From a virus, in the IMG/VR virus record IMGVR_UViG_3300030389_003065, positions 1 through 34,976 of that record: DNA of 34,976 nucleotides; one strand, 5' to 3'. The position numbers and the translations under genes were made by a program. This document shows positions 8,732 to 17,208 of this stretch, one piece after another. Below the pieces are notes generated by a model. The model saw nothing but the letters and a program-made list of their open reading frames with translations, had not been told where the DNA came from and ran no database searches. Positions within the stretch are counted from its first letter, which is position 1. Every line of letters starts with the position of its first letter.

Positions 8732-9808
8732 TTAATCACTATCCAAATAATATACTATTCTTTTCTTCATTGTTAAAATCTTATCTATATCAGTTTTATA
8801 TGAATCATATTTAGACTTTAAATCTAAACCACTTGTGCTATCATCTCCTAATAATACATAAGAATCGTCTGCCGCTATAATTTCACAAGCAACAAGTTTT
8901 GTAGCCGCATCTTCAATAACTGCTGGAACCCTTGTACTGCCAAAAGAATATGTAACTTTAATTGAATGTTTTGTATGGTAGGGATATTCTGAACGGAAAA
9001 ATATATCTGATGTATCTTTCATATCCCACCAATCACCATTTCTATCATAAGTTTCTTTATCTGTAAAGTCTGTTTTACTAATACCGCTTCCCGATACTGC
9101 AATAGTACAATTAGAACCATCAGAACCCGGCAATAGAGAAACTACTGTAATTGTCTCATCTTCTTCTAAATTTGCGTAGAAAAAATTAGAAATATTTTTA
9201 CTATTGCCACTATCTTTCAATACTTTACTTGCGGTTGCACCTGTAAATGGTGCTGTTAAAACGGGGGGTTGCTCATTGATTAAATAACAAATTTCTTGTG
9301 CGGTGCTTCTTTTTCCTAATGTTTTATTAAAATTACCATTACCTGTGCCTTGTGATAAAGTCCAAGTAAGACCACCAGCAGTAAGAGTTATAGATGTAAC
9401 ATTTGTAAAATCAGATATTGTAATTGTTGATACGGCACTTGCTATATCTTCATATATAGAGCCATCCCAAATAGCAATACGAATTACCTTTCTTAAATCT
9501 TCATGGTGTAATCTTATTTTTCCTCTATAATCATCATAAAAATTGTAGGTGGAATAATCTAATTTAAAATCATGAAACTCATTTTCTACTATATTTTCTC
9601 TCCATGAACAGTTTGTAACTTCGTCAATATAATCTTCACATCTACGAATAATATCTCCTATTTCAGATTTAGTAGGAGAAGTAGAAGAAGTAAAATCAGA
9701 AATACCTAATAAAGCGGCTACTTTAACTCCCGTTGTATAAGAACCATTTGCTTCTGAATAATCTACTATGTTTAAAGCAGAATCAGATGGGGTAAATATC
9801 TTAACCAT
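8732..9808 (-). CDS. Head-tail connector (adaptor) protein with inserted beta domain
   Basis: 358 residues. The N-terminal part is the usual gp6-like adaptor helix set: VAALLGISDFT, then EIGDIIRRCEDYIDEVTN. It continues with the conserved FHDFKLDYSTYNFYDDYRG, and the C-terminal helices include VIEDAATKLVACEIIAADD. Between them (about 120-245) is an inserted beta-rich segment (SITLTAGGLTWTLSQG, then STAQEICYLINEQ, then ITVVSLLPGSDGSNCTIAVS). Simple adaptors of this type are roughly half as long. The ATG at 9808 follows GAGTG by 7 bases, and the stop lies one base before the next ATG. Role: the ring between portal and tail. Confidence 0.72.
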   Translation of the reverse strand: MVKIFTPSDSALNIVDYSEANGSYTTGVKVAALLGISDFTSSTSPTKSEIGDIIRRCEDYIDEVTNCSWRENIVENEFHDFKLDYSTYNFYDDYRGKIRLHHEDLRKVIRIAIWDGSIYEDIASAVSTITISDFTNVTSITLTAGGLTWTLSQGTGNGNFNKTLGKRSTAQEICYLINEQPPVLTAPFTGATASKVLKDSGNSKNISNFFYANLEEDETITVVSLLPGSDGSNCTIAVSGSGISKTDFTDKETYDRNGDWWDMKDTSDIFFRSEYPYHTKHSIKVTYSFGSTRVPAVIEDAATKLVACEIIAADDSYVLLGDDSTSGLDLKSKYDSYKTDIDKILTMKKRIVYYLDSD

Positions 9809-9810
9809 AA

Positions 9811-12471
9811 TTATACACTCTCGTCTAAGTTTATTAACTTTTTTCTAATATTATTATAAAATTCTCTTCTTTTACTATTTGTTGCTTTTCCAGAACTAAT
9901 TCTTTTTCCTCCGTAAAATGGAATATTAGTAGTTCCTAATTGTTGCATACCCCTTCTAACAACTGCTCTTGGAGAAGTAGCACTAGATACAGTTAATCTA
10001 TTTATTCCAGTAACTATATATTTTATTTCTAAATCTAAATCCATACCTATTGGTGTAAAGGTTAATTGATAAGTAAAAGAAATTTCTCCTTGATTTCTAG
10101 GGTCTGCTACATCTGTACCATTTGCCATACGGCTTAAATTTTCATATAAACCGTTTCTTAACAAAATACCCTTTATATCATTTTTATCTAAAGTTTCATT
10201 TAAAGCCCCTTCATTTTGTATTTCTTTAAATTTACCTAATAGAGATTCACGCAATTTTATCATTTTTGAACTATCTTCTAAAGCATTTATATCTTCTTCG
10301 TAGTCTTTTTGATTTACTTCTATATCATAAATAGAACCAACATCATTCATATCATCAATAAATCTATTAATTAAATCTTTTAATTCATCACTATCTATTG
10401 GTAATATTCTATTTCTTATTTGTGTTCTTAAAACCTGTCTTAATTCATCTAATGCATCTAAAATAATTTCATCTTCTTCATTAGTTTTGGCCTCATTTTT
10501 ATCTTCTATTGTCATTCCTGAAAAATCAGTGGTCTGTATTCCACTAACTTTATTTTCATCTTCTTCTTCTTCTTCAGTAAATTCTTCTATATCCGGAGTT
10601 TCTTGAGCCTTAAATTTTTCGTCTATTTCGTCATTCCATTCTTCAAAATAATCTACTACTTTTTTTAATTCATCTAAATATTTTTGGTATTTATTTGGAC
10701 TTTCACCATTGAATCTAATTTTTATTAATTCATCTACAAAAATATCGTTATCTTTATTATTAATTTCCTGTAATACTTCTAAATTGATATTTTCTTTTAC
10801 CTGTTCTGTCCACTTTTCCTTTTCTATCATTTTTAGAAAATCATCAAATGCTTCTTTGTATTCTTCAATTCTTCCAAAAATAGAACTTTCAATATTTTGT
10901 CTTTGTTTTTCAGAAGTTTTTCTAGTGCGAGTATTTAAATTTGATTTAATACTTGCCGCTTGAGTTATGAGACTGTTTCGTTTTGCTAATTCTTTAATTT
11001 TAGGGTCTGCCGCTTTATTAATAGTAAAACTTTGCTTCAGATTTATGACTTTTTTTCTTTGCGGTTTATCAGTAACATAAGCATCCCCTACATTCCATTC
11101 CGGAATTAAGTTAAAATCAAATCGGGGTGTAGTACCTTTTACAGTAATTCCTTTTCGATTACTAGTTATATTTATATTGTCATCTCCTTTCGCATCTCTT
11201 TTTCTAAATTTAGTGCTTTCCATTCCTCTTTTAAATGCAAGTAAAGTTTCAACCTTAATATCTGATTGAATTACTTCACCCCTTTCTCTTCTTTTTGCTG
11301 TAACTCTAATTTTATCTAATTGTGTCTGTAAAAAACCTACAAGTTCAGGAGGTAATGTTTTAGTGATAGACTTTTTTAATGCCTTAACTACAATAGCAAC
11401 TGCTTTATCTTGTGGTAATAAACCTAAAACTTGTAAATAATCTTCATCATCCTTTTTAAAAGTTTTTACAGGTTCGCCATCTTTATTTAATTTTAATTTT
11501 ATTCCTTCTTGTTGTAGTATTTTTATTTCTTCTTCTGTAAGTTCTATATCATCTACAAAGTTAAGAATGTTTTCAAAACGGAATCCCGCAATATTATTTC
11601 TTCTTACCATAGGGGGGCTTGTTACAATCGGGTTTCCATCAGAATCTACACCCATTGAAGGAATACTAAATCCCCATCTCAAAACTTTTTCCGGTTCTTG
11701 ACTACCCGAAATCCACTCTAATATATTACCGCCTGTGGGTAGCATTCTTTTTAAGTAATCTATCTGCCCTTGTACAAGAGTTTTTTCAGCAATTGCTTCA
11801 TTTACATAATTTTTAACATCTACTTTATCTTTATCTTCTTTACCTTGATTTATAAATACAGATATTTCATCAATTAAGTCACTAGCAATACCAGCCTTTT
11901 CTCCTGTAATTAAATTTCTGATAAAACCGTATTCTCCAATAAGATAACCCATGTCATCATCATCAATATCTATGGTTGTATAAAATCTTGAAGCCCTGTC
12001 ATTCAATACTTCCTGTAAAGTTATTTTTTTTCTTTCTTCTCTTTTTTCTGAAAAAGCGGCTAAACGATTAATATAAGATTGTATATATTCTTTATCTTCT
12101 TCGCTAAGAACTTCTTTCTTTCTTGCTTCTAAAATTTTTATTTGTTGTCTTATAGAATCAAGTATTTCTGCATCAGAAACTATGTCTTTTTGGTTTTTAC
12201 CAGCAAAAACTACATCTTTAGTAAACTCATTTATATCTAATTCTTTTAAATCTTTAAATGCTTGGCGATTTATCTTATCAAAAACTGCATCATCATAACC
12301 TACAAGACCTCTTACACCACTATGATTTTTTACAAGCCACGGAATAAAAGTTCTTGGTAAAGAACCTCTAATGTATTCCTTCATTAAATCTAACGCTAAC
12401 GCTTTATTATATGTAGTATTATCATTAGCAATTGGAGTATTTGCCCCTAATCGAGGAACATTAGTTTCCAT
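9811..12471 (-). CDS. Large unrecognised protein of the head module (886 aa)
   Basis: 886 residues, start ATG at 12471 with GAGGTG 6 bases upstream. It is highly charged and mostly helical. Acidic, low-complexity stretches occur around 640-680 (EEFTEEEEEDENK, then NEEDEIILDALDELRQVL). A more ordered C-terminal part (about 800-880) has beta strands (ISFTYQLTFTPIGMDLDLEIKY split over two strands) and a basic end (KRREFYNNIRKKL). No catalytic motif, membrane segment or known domain is visible. It sits between small capsid proteins and the connector. Candidates are an internal or injected protein or a minor head protein; position alone supports this. Three other large unrecognised proteins (542, 835 and 545 residues) in the packaging region have a similar composition, without clear shared motifs. 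Confidence 0.65.
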   Translation of the reverse strand: METNVPRLGANTPIANDNTTYNKALALDLMKEYIRGSLPRTFIPWLVKNHSGVRGLVGYDDAVFDKINRQAFKDLKELDINEFTKDVVFAGKNQKDIVSDAEILDSIRQQIKILEARKKEVLSEEDKEYIQSYINRLAAFSEKREERKKITLQEVLNDRASRFYTTIDIDDDDMGYLIGEYGFIRNLITGEKAGIASDLIDEISVFINQGKEDKDKVDVKNYVNEAIAEKTLVQGQIDYLKRMLPTGGNILEWISGSQEPEKVLRWGFSIPSMGVDSDGNPIVTSPPMVRRNNIAGFRFENILNFVDDIELTEEEIKILQQEGIKLKLNKDGEPVKTFKKDDEDYLQVLGLLPQDKAVAIVVKALKKSITKTLPPELVGFLQTQLDKIRVTAKRRERGEVIQSDIKVETLLAFKRGMESTKFRKRDAKGDDNINITSNRKGITVKGTTPRFDFNLIPEWNVGDAYVTDKPQRKKVINLKQSFTINKAADPKIKELAKRNSLITQAASIKSNLNTRTRKTSEKQRQNIESSIFGRIEEYKEAFDDFLKMIEKEKWTEQVKENINLEVLQEINNKDNDIFVDELIKIRFNGESPNKYQKYLDELKKVVDYFEEWNDEIDEKFKAQETPDIEEFTEEEEEDENKVSGIQTTDFSGMTIEDKNEAKTNEEDEIILDALDELRQVLRTQIRNRILPIDSDELKDLINRFIDDMNDVGSIYDIEVNQKDYEEDINALEDSSKMIKLRESLLGKFKEIQNEGALNETLDKNDIKGILLRNGLYENLSRMANGTDVADPRNQGEISFTYQLTFTPIGMDLDLEIKYIVTGINRLTVSSATSPRAVVRRGMQQLGTTNIPFYGGKRISSGKATNSKRREFYNNIRKKLINLDESV

Positions 12472-12481
12472 GTACTACACC

Positions 12482-12757
12482 TCAACCGTGTAGTATATAA
12501 ACTTCTAAGTTAGTCCAAGCGGCACATTCTACTCTAAGTCCATCTTTACAAACAATATTTAAACTTCTGTATAGAGTTGAACCTTCTGATACTGCAAATT
12601 CAGCAATTTGATTTGTAGCACTTGTAGCGTCATAAATTTTAATATTATTAGTTGTAGAAACTCCTGAAGCACCCACAATTAGAATACCGTAAAATAAAGA
12701 ACTTGTGCTACTAATAGTAGTATTTGCTGATGAAATTTTTGTTGACCTATATTGCAT
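12482..12757 (-). CDS. Small beta-rich capsid-associated protein (putative decoration protein)
   Basis: 91 residues. Alternating hydrophobic and small residues predict one compact beta domain (TSSLFYGILIVGASGVS, then NIKIYDATSA, then LRVECAAWTNLEVYILHG). This pattern, with a strand reading IKIYDATSA, is common in small proteins next to capsid genes of aquatic tailed viruses. Start ATG at 12757 with AAGG 7 bases upstream. It lies in the cluster of small genes just after the major capsid gene. A decoration or head-fibre role is likely but unproven. Confidence 0.6.
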   Translation of the reverse strand: MQYRSTKISSANTTISSTSSLFYGILIVGASGVSTTNNIKIYDATSATNQIAEFAVSEGSTLYRSLNIVCKDGLRVECAAWTNLEVYILHG

Positions 12758-12802
12758 ATTAATCCCTTCTATATTAAGTGAGTAAGACTACCCTAATAAA
12801 GT

Positions 12803-13117
12803 TTATTCTTCTTCATCAAGTGATAAAACTATCTCAAGAAGTTTAGACTTATTATCTAACTTTTTAAACGGTATTGCTAATGATGTAAGATAATCTTGCA
12901 ATTGCCGCTTAGTCATTGAAGAATAATCAAGAGTTTCTTCTTCTTCTACTGAAGTAGAAACAGGAGGGGGCGAACCCCCATCCTGCTTCTTTTCAAAATT
13001 TGCGCTTTTACCACAAATTGCATTTGCTACATCATCAGAAACTTCATACCAATATCCACGCTGGAAAAGTAATCCTAATGTAGATACTGTTGGTCCATTG
13101 TTTCTAATTTGCACCAT
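12803..13117 (-). CDS. Small head-region protein with C-terminal HeH/SAP-like helix-extended-helix
   Basis: 104 residues, ATG at 13117 with GAGGTG 6 bases upstream. The N-terminal half is a small beta-type segment (TVSTLGLLFQRGYWYEVSDD). A Pro/Ser/Glu linker follows. The last 40 residues (MTKRQLQDYLTSLAIPFKKL, then NKSKLLEIVLSL) match the helix-extended-helix pattern of SAP/LEM/HeH-like DNA- or protein-binding modules, as also seen in Rho N-termini and phage capsid-linked proteins. Such modules can bind DNA, so it may contact the packaged genome, or may link to capsid. Both are inferences. Confidence 0.6.
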   Translation of the reverse strand: MVQIRNNGPTVSTLGLLFQRGYWYEVSDDVANAICGKSANFEKKQDGGSPPPVSTSVEEEETLDYSSMTKRQLQDYLTSLAIPFKKLDNKSKLLEIVLSLDEEE

Positions 13118-13127
13118 TTATTTCACC

Positions 13128-13475
13128 TCAAATTAGGCCCCAAACACGAACTCTTACTGAACCCACATTTACATCGGTTGTTGTAGATGCGCTACCCAAA
13201 TCATCAGCATAATGCAATTTAAATGATGATGCTGATTCATAAGCCCCTGTTTCCGCAGTAATTACAGGTTGAATCACATAATGATTCGGATTTTCTGCCC
13301 CTGTTACTACTACACAAGAAATAGTCGCTAATCCACATTCTGCCGCAGTTACTGTTACTCCACCTGAAGGCAAGTTAGTATTGTCAATGCAAACATCAAC
13401 TACATATTCATGACCCATAACTCTAGGTCCAGTAAAACCATGATGGTCTGCCAATAGTGTTATTGTATGTGTCAT
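13128..13475 (-). CDS. Capsid decoration/stabilising protein (putative)
   Basis: 115 residues, directly after the major capsid gene; start ATG at 13475 with GAGGTG 6 bases before it. Almost all beta-strand with turns (VMGHEYVVDVCIDNTNLPSG, then CGLATISCVVVTGAENPNHY), ending VGSVRVRVWGLI. It is soluble and has four Cys. Small beta proteins in this position commonly cement capsid lattices. No direct motif confirms it. Confidence 0.6.
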   Translation of the reverse strand: MTHTITLLADHHGFTGPRVMGHEYVVDVCIDNTNLPSGGVTVTAAECGLATISCVVVTGAENPNHYVIQPVITAETGAYESASSFKLHYADDLGSASTTTDVNVGSVRVRVWGLI

Positions 13476-13485
13476 TCAATACACC

Positions 13486-14691
13486 TCATTGTAGGTCAAT
13501 AATCTTTCCTTGTCCACGGAAGTATGTACACATAGTTTCAGCAACAGTTCTGTAAAGTCCACGGTGTCCTAGTTTGCCATGTCCAAATACTTCTCCTGTA
13601 TGCATTCCAGCCTCGAAATATTCAGTAGGCTTCATAGTGCATAGGAAAAGATGGTCTGTATCTAGGATTAATATATCACTTAGACCAGCACCGCCATTTG
13701 GCATATCCTTACAAGGAATGATAGGAATATCGTGGTAAGTAGCGACCTTAAATCCTACTTCTCTACCTTTTACTCCCTTAATTCCATTATGTGTAGGAAC
13801 TACTTCTGTTCTACCCATAAATCTCTCCTGTGCTTGTAGCAATTCTCCCAAAGTTTGAATTGTATCATATCCTGTTAGAATAACTTTAGGGTCTCCACCA
13901 CGAGCATTCAAGTTTCTTAGAGCAGTATTTAGTATATTTACTGTCAATGCTCTATCGGTTCCTGAATTAGAATCAACATATGCCTCCAAATAAGGTGTAT
14001 CAGATGTGTGCCTTGTTTGACCATACAATTTTAGAATGTTTGCATTGTTTGAAAGTCCGTTGCTTTCTGCAAATGTTGAAACAATCTTGTATAGAGATAT
14101 TAAAGAGTTATCTTCAGTAGTATAGGAAGATGCCGCTAGTCCTGTTGAAGATAGGTCAGTAATAACCATCTTGTTCATAGCCTCAGCGTGTGAAACTCCT
14201 ACTTCTTCTCTATATGTAGCCAAAATATCACCAATACCGTCATCCATTCCACCCATTAACTGTGCAATTTCGCTTACTTCGTAAGTATGTGCAATAGTCT
14301 TAGGAGATACATGTAGTACATCGTATGTTGGATTAATTTCAGTAATTCCCGAAATACTTTGATTTTCAGGAACTCCACCCAAATTATCCAAATCAGCAAC
14401 AGTAAATACATCTGTTCCTCCACCTAGAGAACGAGAAGTTAGGATTCTCCAACCACTGTTATTCCACGGCTTCTTAGGAAGCATACTTAGTGCATTAATT
14501 TCTCGGTTAATTAGAGACCAAACTTTTTGTCCGTATATAAGGTTGTAAAGTCCTTTGTTACCAAGAGCAGGGGAACCGGGGTTATCGTGTACTGAATGAA
14601 TACCAGTAGTAGCCTTCAATAGTTGGTCACTACCACTAACTCCGTATGTTGCTCTTTCTAAATCTTCAATAGTTTTAAAATATCCTGTCAT
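13486..14691 (-). CDS. HK97-fold major capsid protein
   Basis: 401 residues. The ATG at 14691 is preferred: GAGGTG lies 6 bases before it and overlaps the stop of the protease gene. A longer frame from 14736 would add 15 residues but has no such site and would overlap the protease gene by 35 bases. HK97-like features include an N-terminal helix region followed by an extended stretch (WRILTSRSLGGGTDVF). The spine/P-domain region contains EVSEIAQLMGGMDD and EEVGVSHAEAMNK, and the A-domain region contains GDPKVILTGYDTIQTLGELL. The closing strands are YFEAGMHTGEVFGHGKLGHRG and an end with Thr/Tyr-rich strands. The place right after a protease-scaffold gene and before small beta proteins is decisive. 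It forms the icosahedral shell. Confidence 0.85.
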   Translation of the reverse strand: MTGYFKTIEDLERATYGVSGSDQLLKATTGIHSVHDNPGSPALGNKGLYNLIYGQKVWSLINREINALSMLPKKPWNNSGWRILTSRSLGGGTDVFTVADLDNLGGVPENQSISGITEINPTYDVLHVSPKTIAHTYEVSEIAQLMGGMDDGIGDILATYREEVGVSHAEAMNKMVITDLSSTGLAASSYTTEDNSLISLYKIVSTFAESNGLSNNANILKLYGQTRHTSDTPYLEAYVDSNSGTDRALTVNILNTALRNLNARGGDPKVILTGYDTIQTLGELLQAQERFMGRTEVVPTHNGIKGVKGREVGFKVATYHDIPIIPCKDMPNGGAGLSDILILDTDHLFLCTMKPTEYFEAGMHTGEVFGHGKLGHRGLYRTVAETMCTYFRGQGKIIDLQ

Positions 14692-14701
14692 GTTATTCAC
14701 C

Positions 14702-15898
14702 TCAAATGTTCTCCCTAATAAATTGATGCGCTTCATTCCAAGACATGTTACTTACATCCACATCAACAGTAGCAGGTTCGTTAGTAACTACATCTGCTGA
14801 CTTTGCGATGGTTGTTGTTTCCATAGACTTGCGTAGTTCCGCAATCTCATTTTTCAATTCGCTAATAACTGAACGAGAATCAAAGTTAGATTTAGCAATT
14901 TCATCTGCCTCCATCTTTAGTTCTTCATTATAGCGGGACTCAAACTGTTCCTTAATTAGGTCATACGCACGAGCCTCTTCTTTTTCTGCTTTAAATTGAG
15001 CATATGCTTTTGCTAGATTTTCTTCGCTTAGGTCAAGAGTACTAATTTCCTCTCCCTTTTGCTCGATAAATGTATCGTAATCTAGAGAATCAAATTCAGC
15101 ATCAGACTTGTATGACATATCTTCTTCATCCATCATATCAAGGTCCTCTCCCTCTTTTGCTTCTTCCATCATTTCTTCATCCATTTTATCTTCATCTTCT
15201 TTCATTCTTTCCATAGCCATACTCTCAACCAATTCAGTTGGAGTGTCCATATCCTCTATTTCATCTTTTGCCTCTTTTCTAACGGTGTTTAGATGACCTT
15301 TTAATTCAGCCATAACATCATTAAATTCAGACAACGCCTTTTCAATTTCTTCCGACATTTTTTTATCCTCCTTTACAATATTAAATTTTGCTTCCGGATT
15401 TATTCCTTCTTCACAAATAGTAATTTCATGTAATTCAAGTTTATCTATTTCCTTGTAACTACCAACATCAGAATCATAACGATTAGTTTTACTAATTGCT
15501 TGACCTCCAATACTGAAAGAACGCAAATTTCCTCTACGAATATCTCTCGCAACCTCTTTTGCTTTCTCTATGTCATTTCTTAATTTTATCACTACAAAAA
15601 AACCTGTATCATCAACGCCTGTTTTGAGGACTTTTCCATTGGAATCTGACCATTGGTTAATTACTTCACCAACCTGTACATTAGAATGTGTAATCATTAC
15701 ATTTCTATATCTATCGTCTTTCATAAATTTATCTGCGGCCTCTTTAATAGCACCTAATGTTATTTTATCATTCTGCTTATCTACAACATCTACTGAAGCA
15801 TAACCAGCAATAACTAAATCTTTTTCAGATTTAAGAATTACAAATTCTCCACCATCAGTTGCGGAACTACCAAACATAGGCGTTTCTAACTGCATCAT
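14702..15898 (-). CDS. Prohead protease fused to scaffold domain
   Basis: 398 residues. The N-terminal 175 residues are a caudoviral prohead protease: AGYASVDVVDKQNDKI, catalytic His in VMITHSNVQVGEVI (H71), catalytic Ser in LRSFSIGG (S127 or S129), and LELHEITICEEGINPEA. The rest is an acidic, Met/Glu-rich coiled coil (about 180-370), as in scaffold domains that guide capsid assembly and are then degraded. The final 20 residues hold MSWNEAHQFIREN, like the N-terminal peptide found on many small proteins here. Start ATGATG at 15898/15895. A TATA-like box lies 20 bases upstream, so the message may be leaderless or nearly so; GAAGG is 2-5 bases before the two ATGs. Confidence 0.88.
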   Translation of the reverse strand: MMQLETPMFGSSATDGGEFVILKSEKDLVIAGYASVDVVDKQNDKITLGAIKEAADKFMKDDRYRNVMITHSNVQVGEVINQWSDSNGKVLKTGVDDTGFFVVIKLRNDIEKAKEVARDIRRGNLRSFSIGGQAISKTNRYDSDVGSYKEIDKLELHEITICEEGINPEAKFNIVKEDKKMSEEIEKALSEFNDVMAELKGHLNTVRKEAKDEIEDMDTPTELVESMAMERMKEDEDKMDEEMMEEAKEGEDLDMMDEEDMSYKSDAEFDSLDYDTFIEQKGEEISTLDLSEENLAKAYAQFKAEKEEARAYDLIKEQFESRYNEELKMEADEIAKSNFDSRSVISELKNEIAELRKSMETTTIAKSADVVTNEPATVDVDVSNMSWNEAHQFIRENI

Positions 15899-15918
15899 AA
15901 CCTTCTTTTATACTTGAC

Positions 15919-15926
15919 TATATAAA
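15919..15926 (-). promoter_or_regulatory. Archaeal-type TATA box before the protease-capsid operon
   Basis: The minus strand reads TTTATATA within the 71-base AT-rich gap 15899-15969, the main non-coding gap in the window. Archaeal transcription starts about 20-25 bases past such a box, which falls on or near the protease start codon at 15898. This suggests a separate promoter for head and tail genes. In a genome this AT-rich the box could arise by chance. Confidence 0.5.
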
Positions 15927-15944
15927 TATAACTGCAATTTCAAT

Positions 15945-15950
15945 AAAAAA
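15945..15950 (-). terminator. Possible oligo-T terminator of the upstream small-gene block
   Basis: The minus strand has TTTTTT 20 bases past the stop of the 66-residue gene, without a strong hairpin. Archaeal termination often needs only a T run. Signal is weak given the base composition. Confidence 0.3.
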
Positions 15951-15969
15951 TTAATTTATTTTTATCTTT

Positions 15970-16170
15970 TTAATTTAATTCTCGACCTAATATTCTCATG
16001 GCTAATGAACCTTCTCTTGTTCTTTTATTGTCGTTTTTTTTATCTGTAAGAGTTCTGATTAATGCCCTTGCTTTAGATTTAGAGGACAGGGGTTTCTTAT
16101 TCATCTTCTCTCCTGTTGTTTTATTATAAACATCATAGCCCCGTTTGCCTAATCTAAATTCGTATGTCAT
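15970..16170 (-). CDS. Small basic protein (66 aa)
   Basis: 66 residues, rich in Lys and Arg (RLGKRGYDVYNKTTGEKMNK, then SKSKARALIRTLTDKK). The ATG at 16170 follows AAGGAG and overlaps the previous stop by 4 bases. YDVYNKTTGEK looks like a short beta hairpin; a basic helix comes after it. It may bind DNA or RNA, but no family is recognised. It is the last gene of the small-gene block and lacks the shared MxW peptide. Confidence 0.6.
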   Translation of the reverse strand: MTYEFRLGKRGYDVYNKTTGEKMNKKPLSSKSKARALIRTLTDKKNDNKRTREGSLAMRILGRELN

Positions 16171-16319
16171 TCTTTTCTCTCCTTACAACCGCAGGGCGTA
16201 GTCTTATCTTTACACTTTTTACAAGGTGGTTTTTTACCATATGTTGTATTATACAAAGCCGGAGTAAATGCCGGACTTGTAGTTAATGTAGGTTCTTTTA
16301 TTATATTCCACCAACTCAT
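16167..16319 (-). CDS. MSWWNIIK-tagged mini-protein with Cys cluster (50 aa)
   Basis: 50 residues, ATG at 16319, with 4-base overlaps (ATGA) at both ends. It begins MSWWNIIKEP, the shared peptide. A Thr/Pro/Ala-rich linker follows, then a C-terminal cluster CKKCKDKTTPCGCKERK with four Cys (CxxC and CxC) that could bind zinc. Function unknown. The perfect overlaps on both sides and the tag argue that it is real. Confidence 0.7.
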   Translation of the reverse strand: MSWWNIIKEPTLTTSPAFTPALYNTTYGKKPPCKKCKDKTTPCGCKERKE

Positions 16320-17059
16320 AAATTTAACCCCCTTATATATTTTACTATATTTAGTACATCATCCATACTTTCTTCATCACCAAATCCTATAATATAAGTA
16401 CCGCCTCTATTATTAGAAATTTTTGTATCTAATGTTTTATTAGCAATATTATGATTAGGAAAATTTATATCTCCATATTCAAGGGGGTCTAGTTTTAATA
16501 ACTCTATATAATTATCATTTAAAACTTTTAATATTTTTTCTCTAATACTATGTATTGTTCTAAGTCTATAATCTTTTCTAACATTAATAAAGGCCCTCAT
16601 ATTTTTATATTTATGACTAGGTTTATTATATAATTCTACCCAATCTGATACTACTTTAGGTTTATCATAGCCATAATAATCAATTAATATTGGGATATAT
16701 TTATTTGAATCTGCAAATATATCAATATTCATGTCCTCAAGCCGTATAATATCATTACCATCATCCCTCTCTATAATTTCTCCCCTAATTACTAAATCAA
16801 AATTTATTTGTGTAACATCACTAAAAATACCAGTAACGCCTCCCCACTTGAATCTGTTTGATTCAGGGAAGTAAGTTGCCCTTAATTCATTTAATGTTTT
16901 TAAATTACCTAAATTAACATCAAAATTAGAAACTCTTCTCCCATATATCTCATTTCTTTTTTTTCTATCTTCTGCTATATCTTCAATTTCTTCTTCAGTT
17001 TGAAATTCAACGGGAGTATATGGTCCTTTTATATTTTTTAATATAGTCCACCATATCAC
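16316..17059 (-). CDS. MIWWTILK-tagged protein (247 aa)
   Basis: 247 residues from a GTG at 17059, which overlaps the previous stop (GTGA) and has GGAGG 7 bases upstream. It begins MIWWTILKNI, a form of the shared peptide. The rest mixes helices and strands (ITQINFDLVIRGEII-like stretch near 85-100; later NVRKDYRLRTIHSIREKIL). It has no membrane segment and no motif I recognise. Calls such as nuclease or structural protein cannot be supported. Confidence 0.65.
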   Translation of the reverse strand: MIWWTILKNIKGPYTPVEFQTEEEIEDIAEDRKKRNEIYGRRVSNFDVNLGNLKTLNELRATYFPESNRFKWGGVTGIFSDVTQINFDLVIRGEIIERDDGNDIIRLEDMNIDIFADSNKYIPILIDYYGYDKPKVVSDWVELYNKPSHKYKNMRAFINVRKDYRLRTIHSIREKILKVLNDNYIELLKLDPLEYGDINFPNHNIANKTLDTKISNNRGGTYIIGFGDEESMDDVLNIVKYIRGLNL

Positions 17060-17208
17060 TCTTCTTCCTCCAAAGTTAGTATCTTCATAATTTTTTCTAC
17101 TAATGTAGGTTCATTCATTAGTCTAGAAACTACATAATCTATATCTCTCTCCATTTCCGGAGTTAAATTTTCTCTAACTTTAATCTTTAGTATATTTTCC
17201 CAATTCAT
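17056..17208 (-). CDS. MNWENILK-tagged mini-protein (50 aa)
   Basis: 50 residues from the ATG at 17208, preceded by the near-perfect ribosome binding site AAGGAGG. It overlaps the upstream stop (ATGA) and the downstream GTG start. It begins MNWENILKIK and continues as one or two acidic helices (LTPEMERDIDYVVSRLM, then LVEKIMKILTLEEEE). It is little more than the tag plus a helix. It may be a minimal cargo or an assembly factor (inference). Confidence 0.7.
   Translation of the reverse strand: MNWENILKIKVRENLTPEMERDIDYVVSRLMNEPTLVEKIMKILTLEEEE

Noticed and set aside
12758-12802. TTAATATA in the 45-base gap as a promoter
   Set aside because: Too close to the next start codon (about 15 bases) to place a transcription start correctly, and such strings are frequent in AT-rich DNA.
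13486-14736. Longer major capsid frame starting at 14736
   Set aside because: Would overlap the protease gene by 35 bases; the ATG at 14691 has GAGGTG at the standard 6-base spacing.
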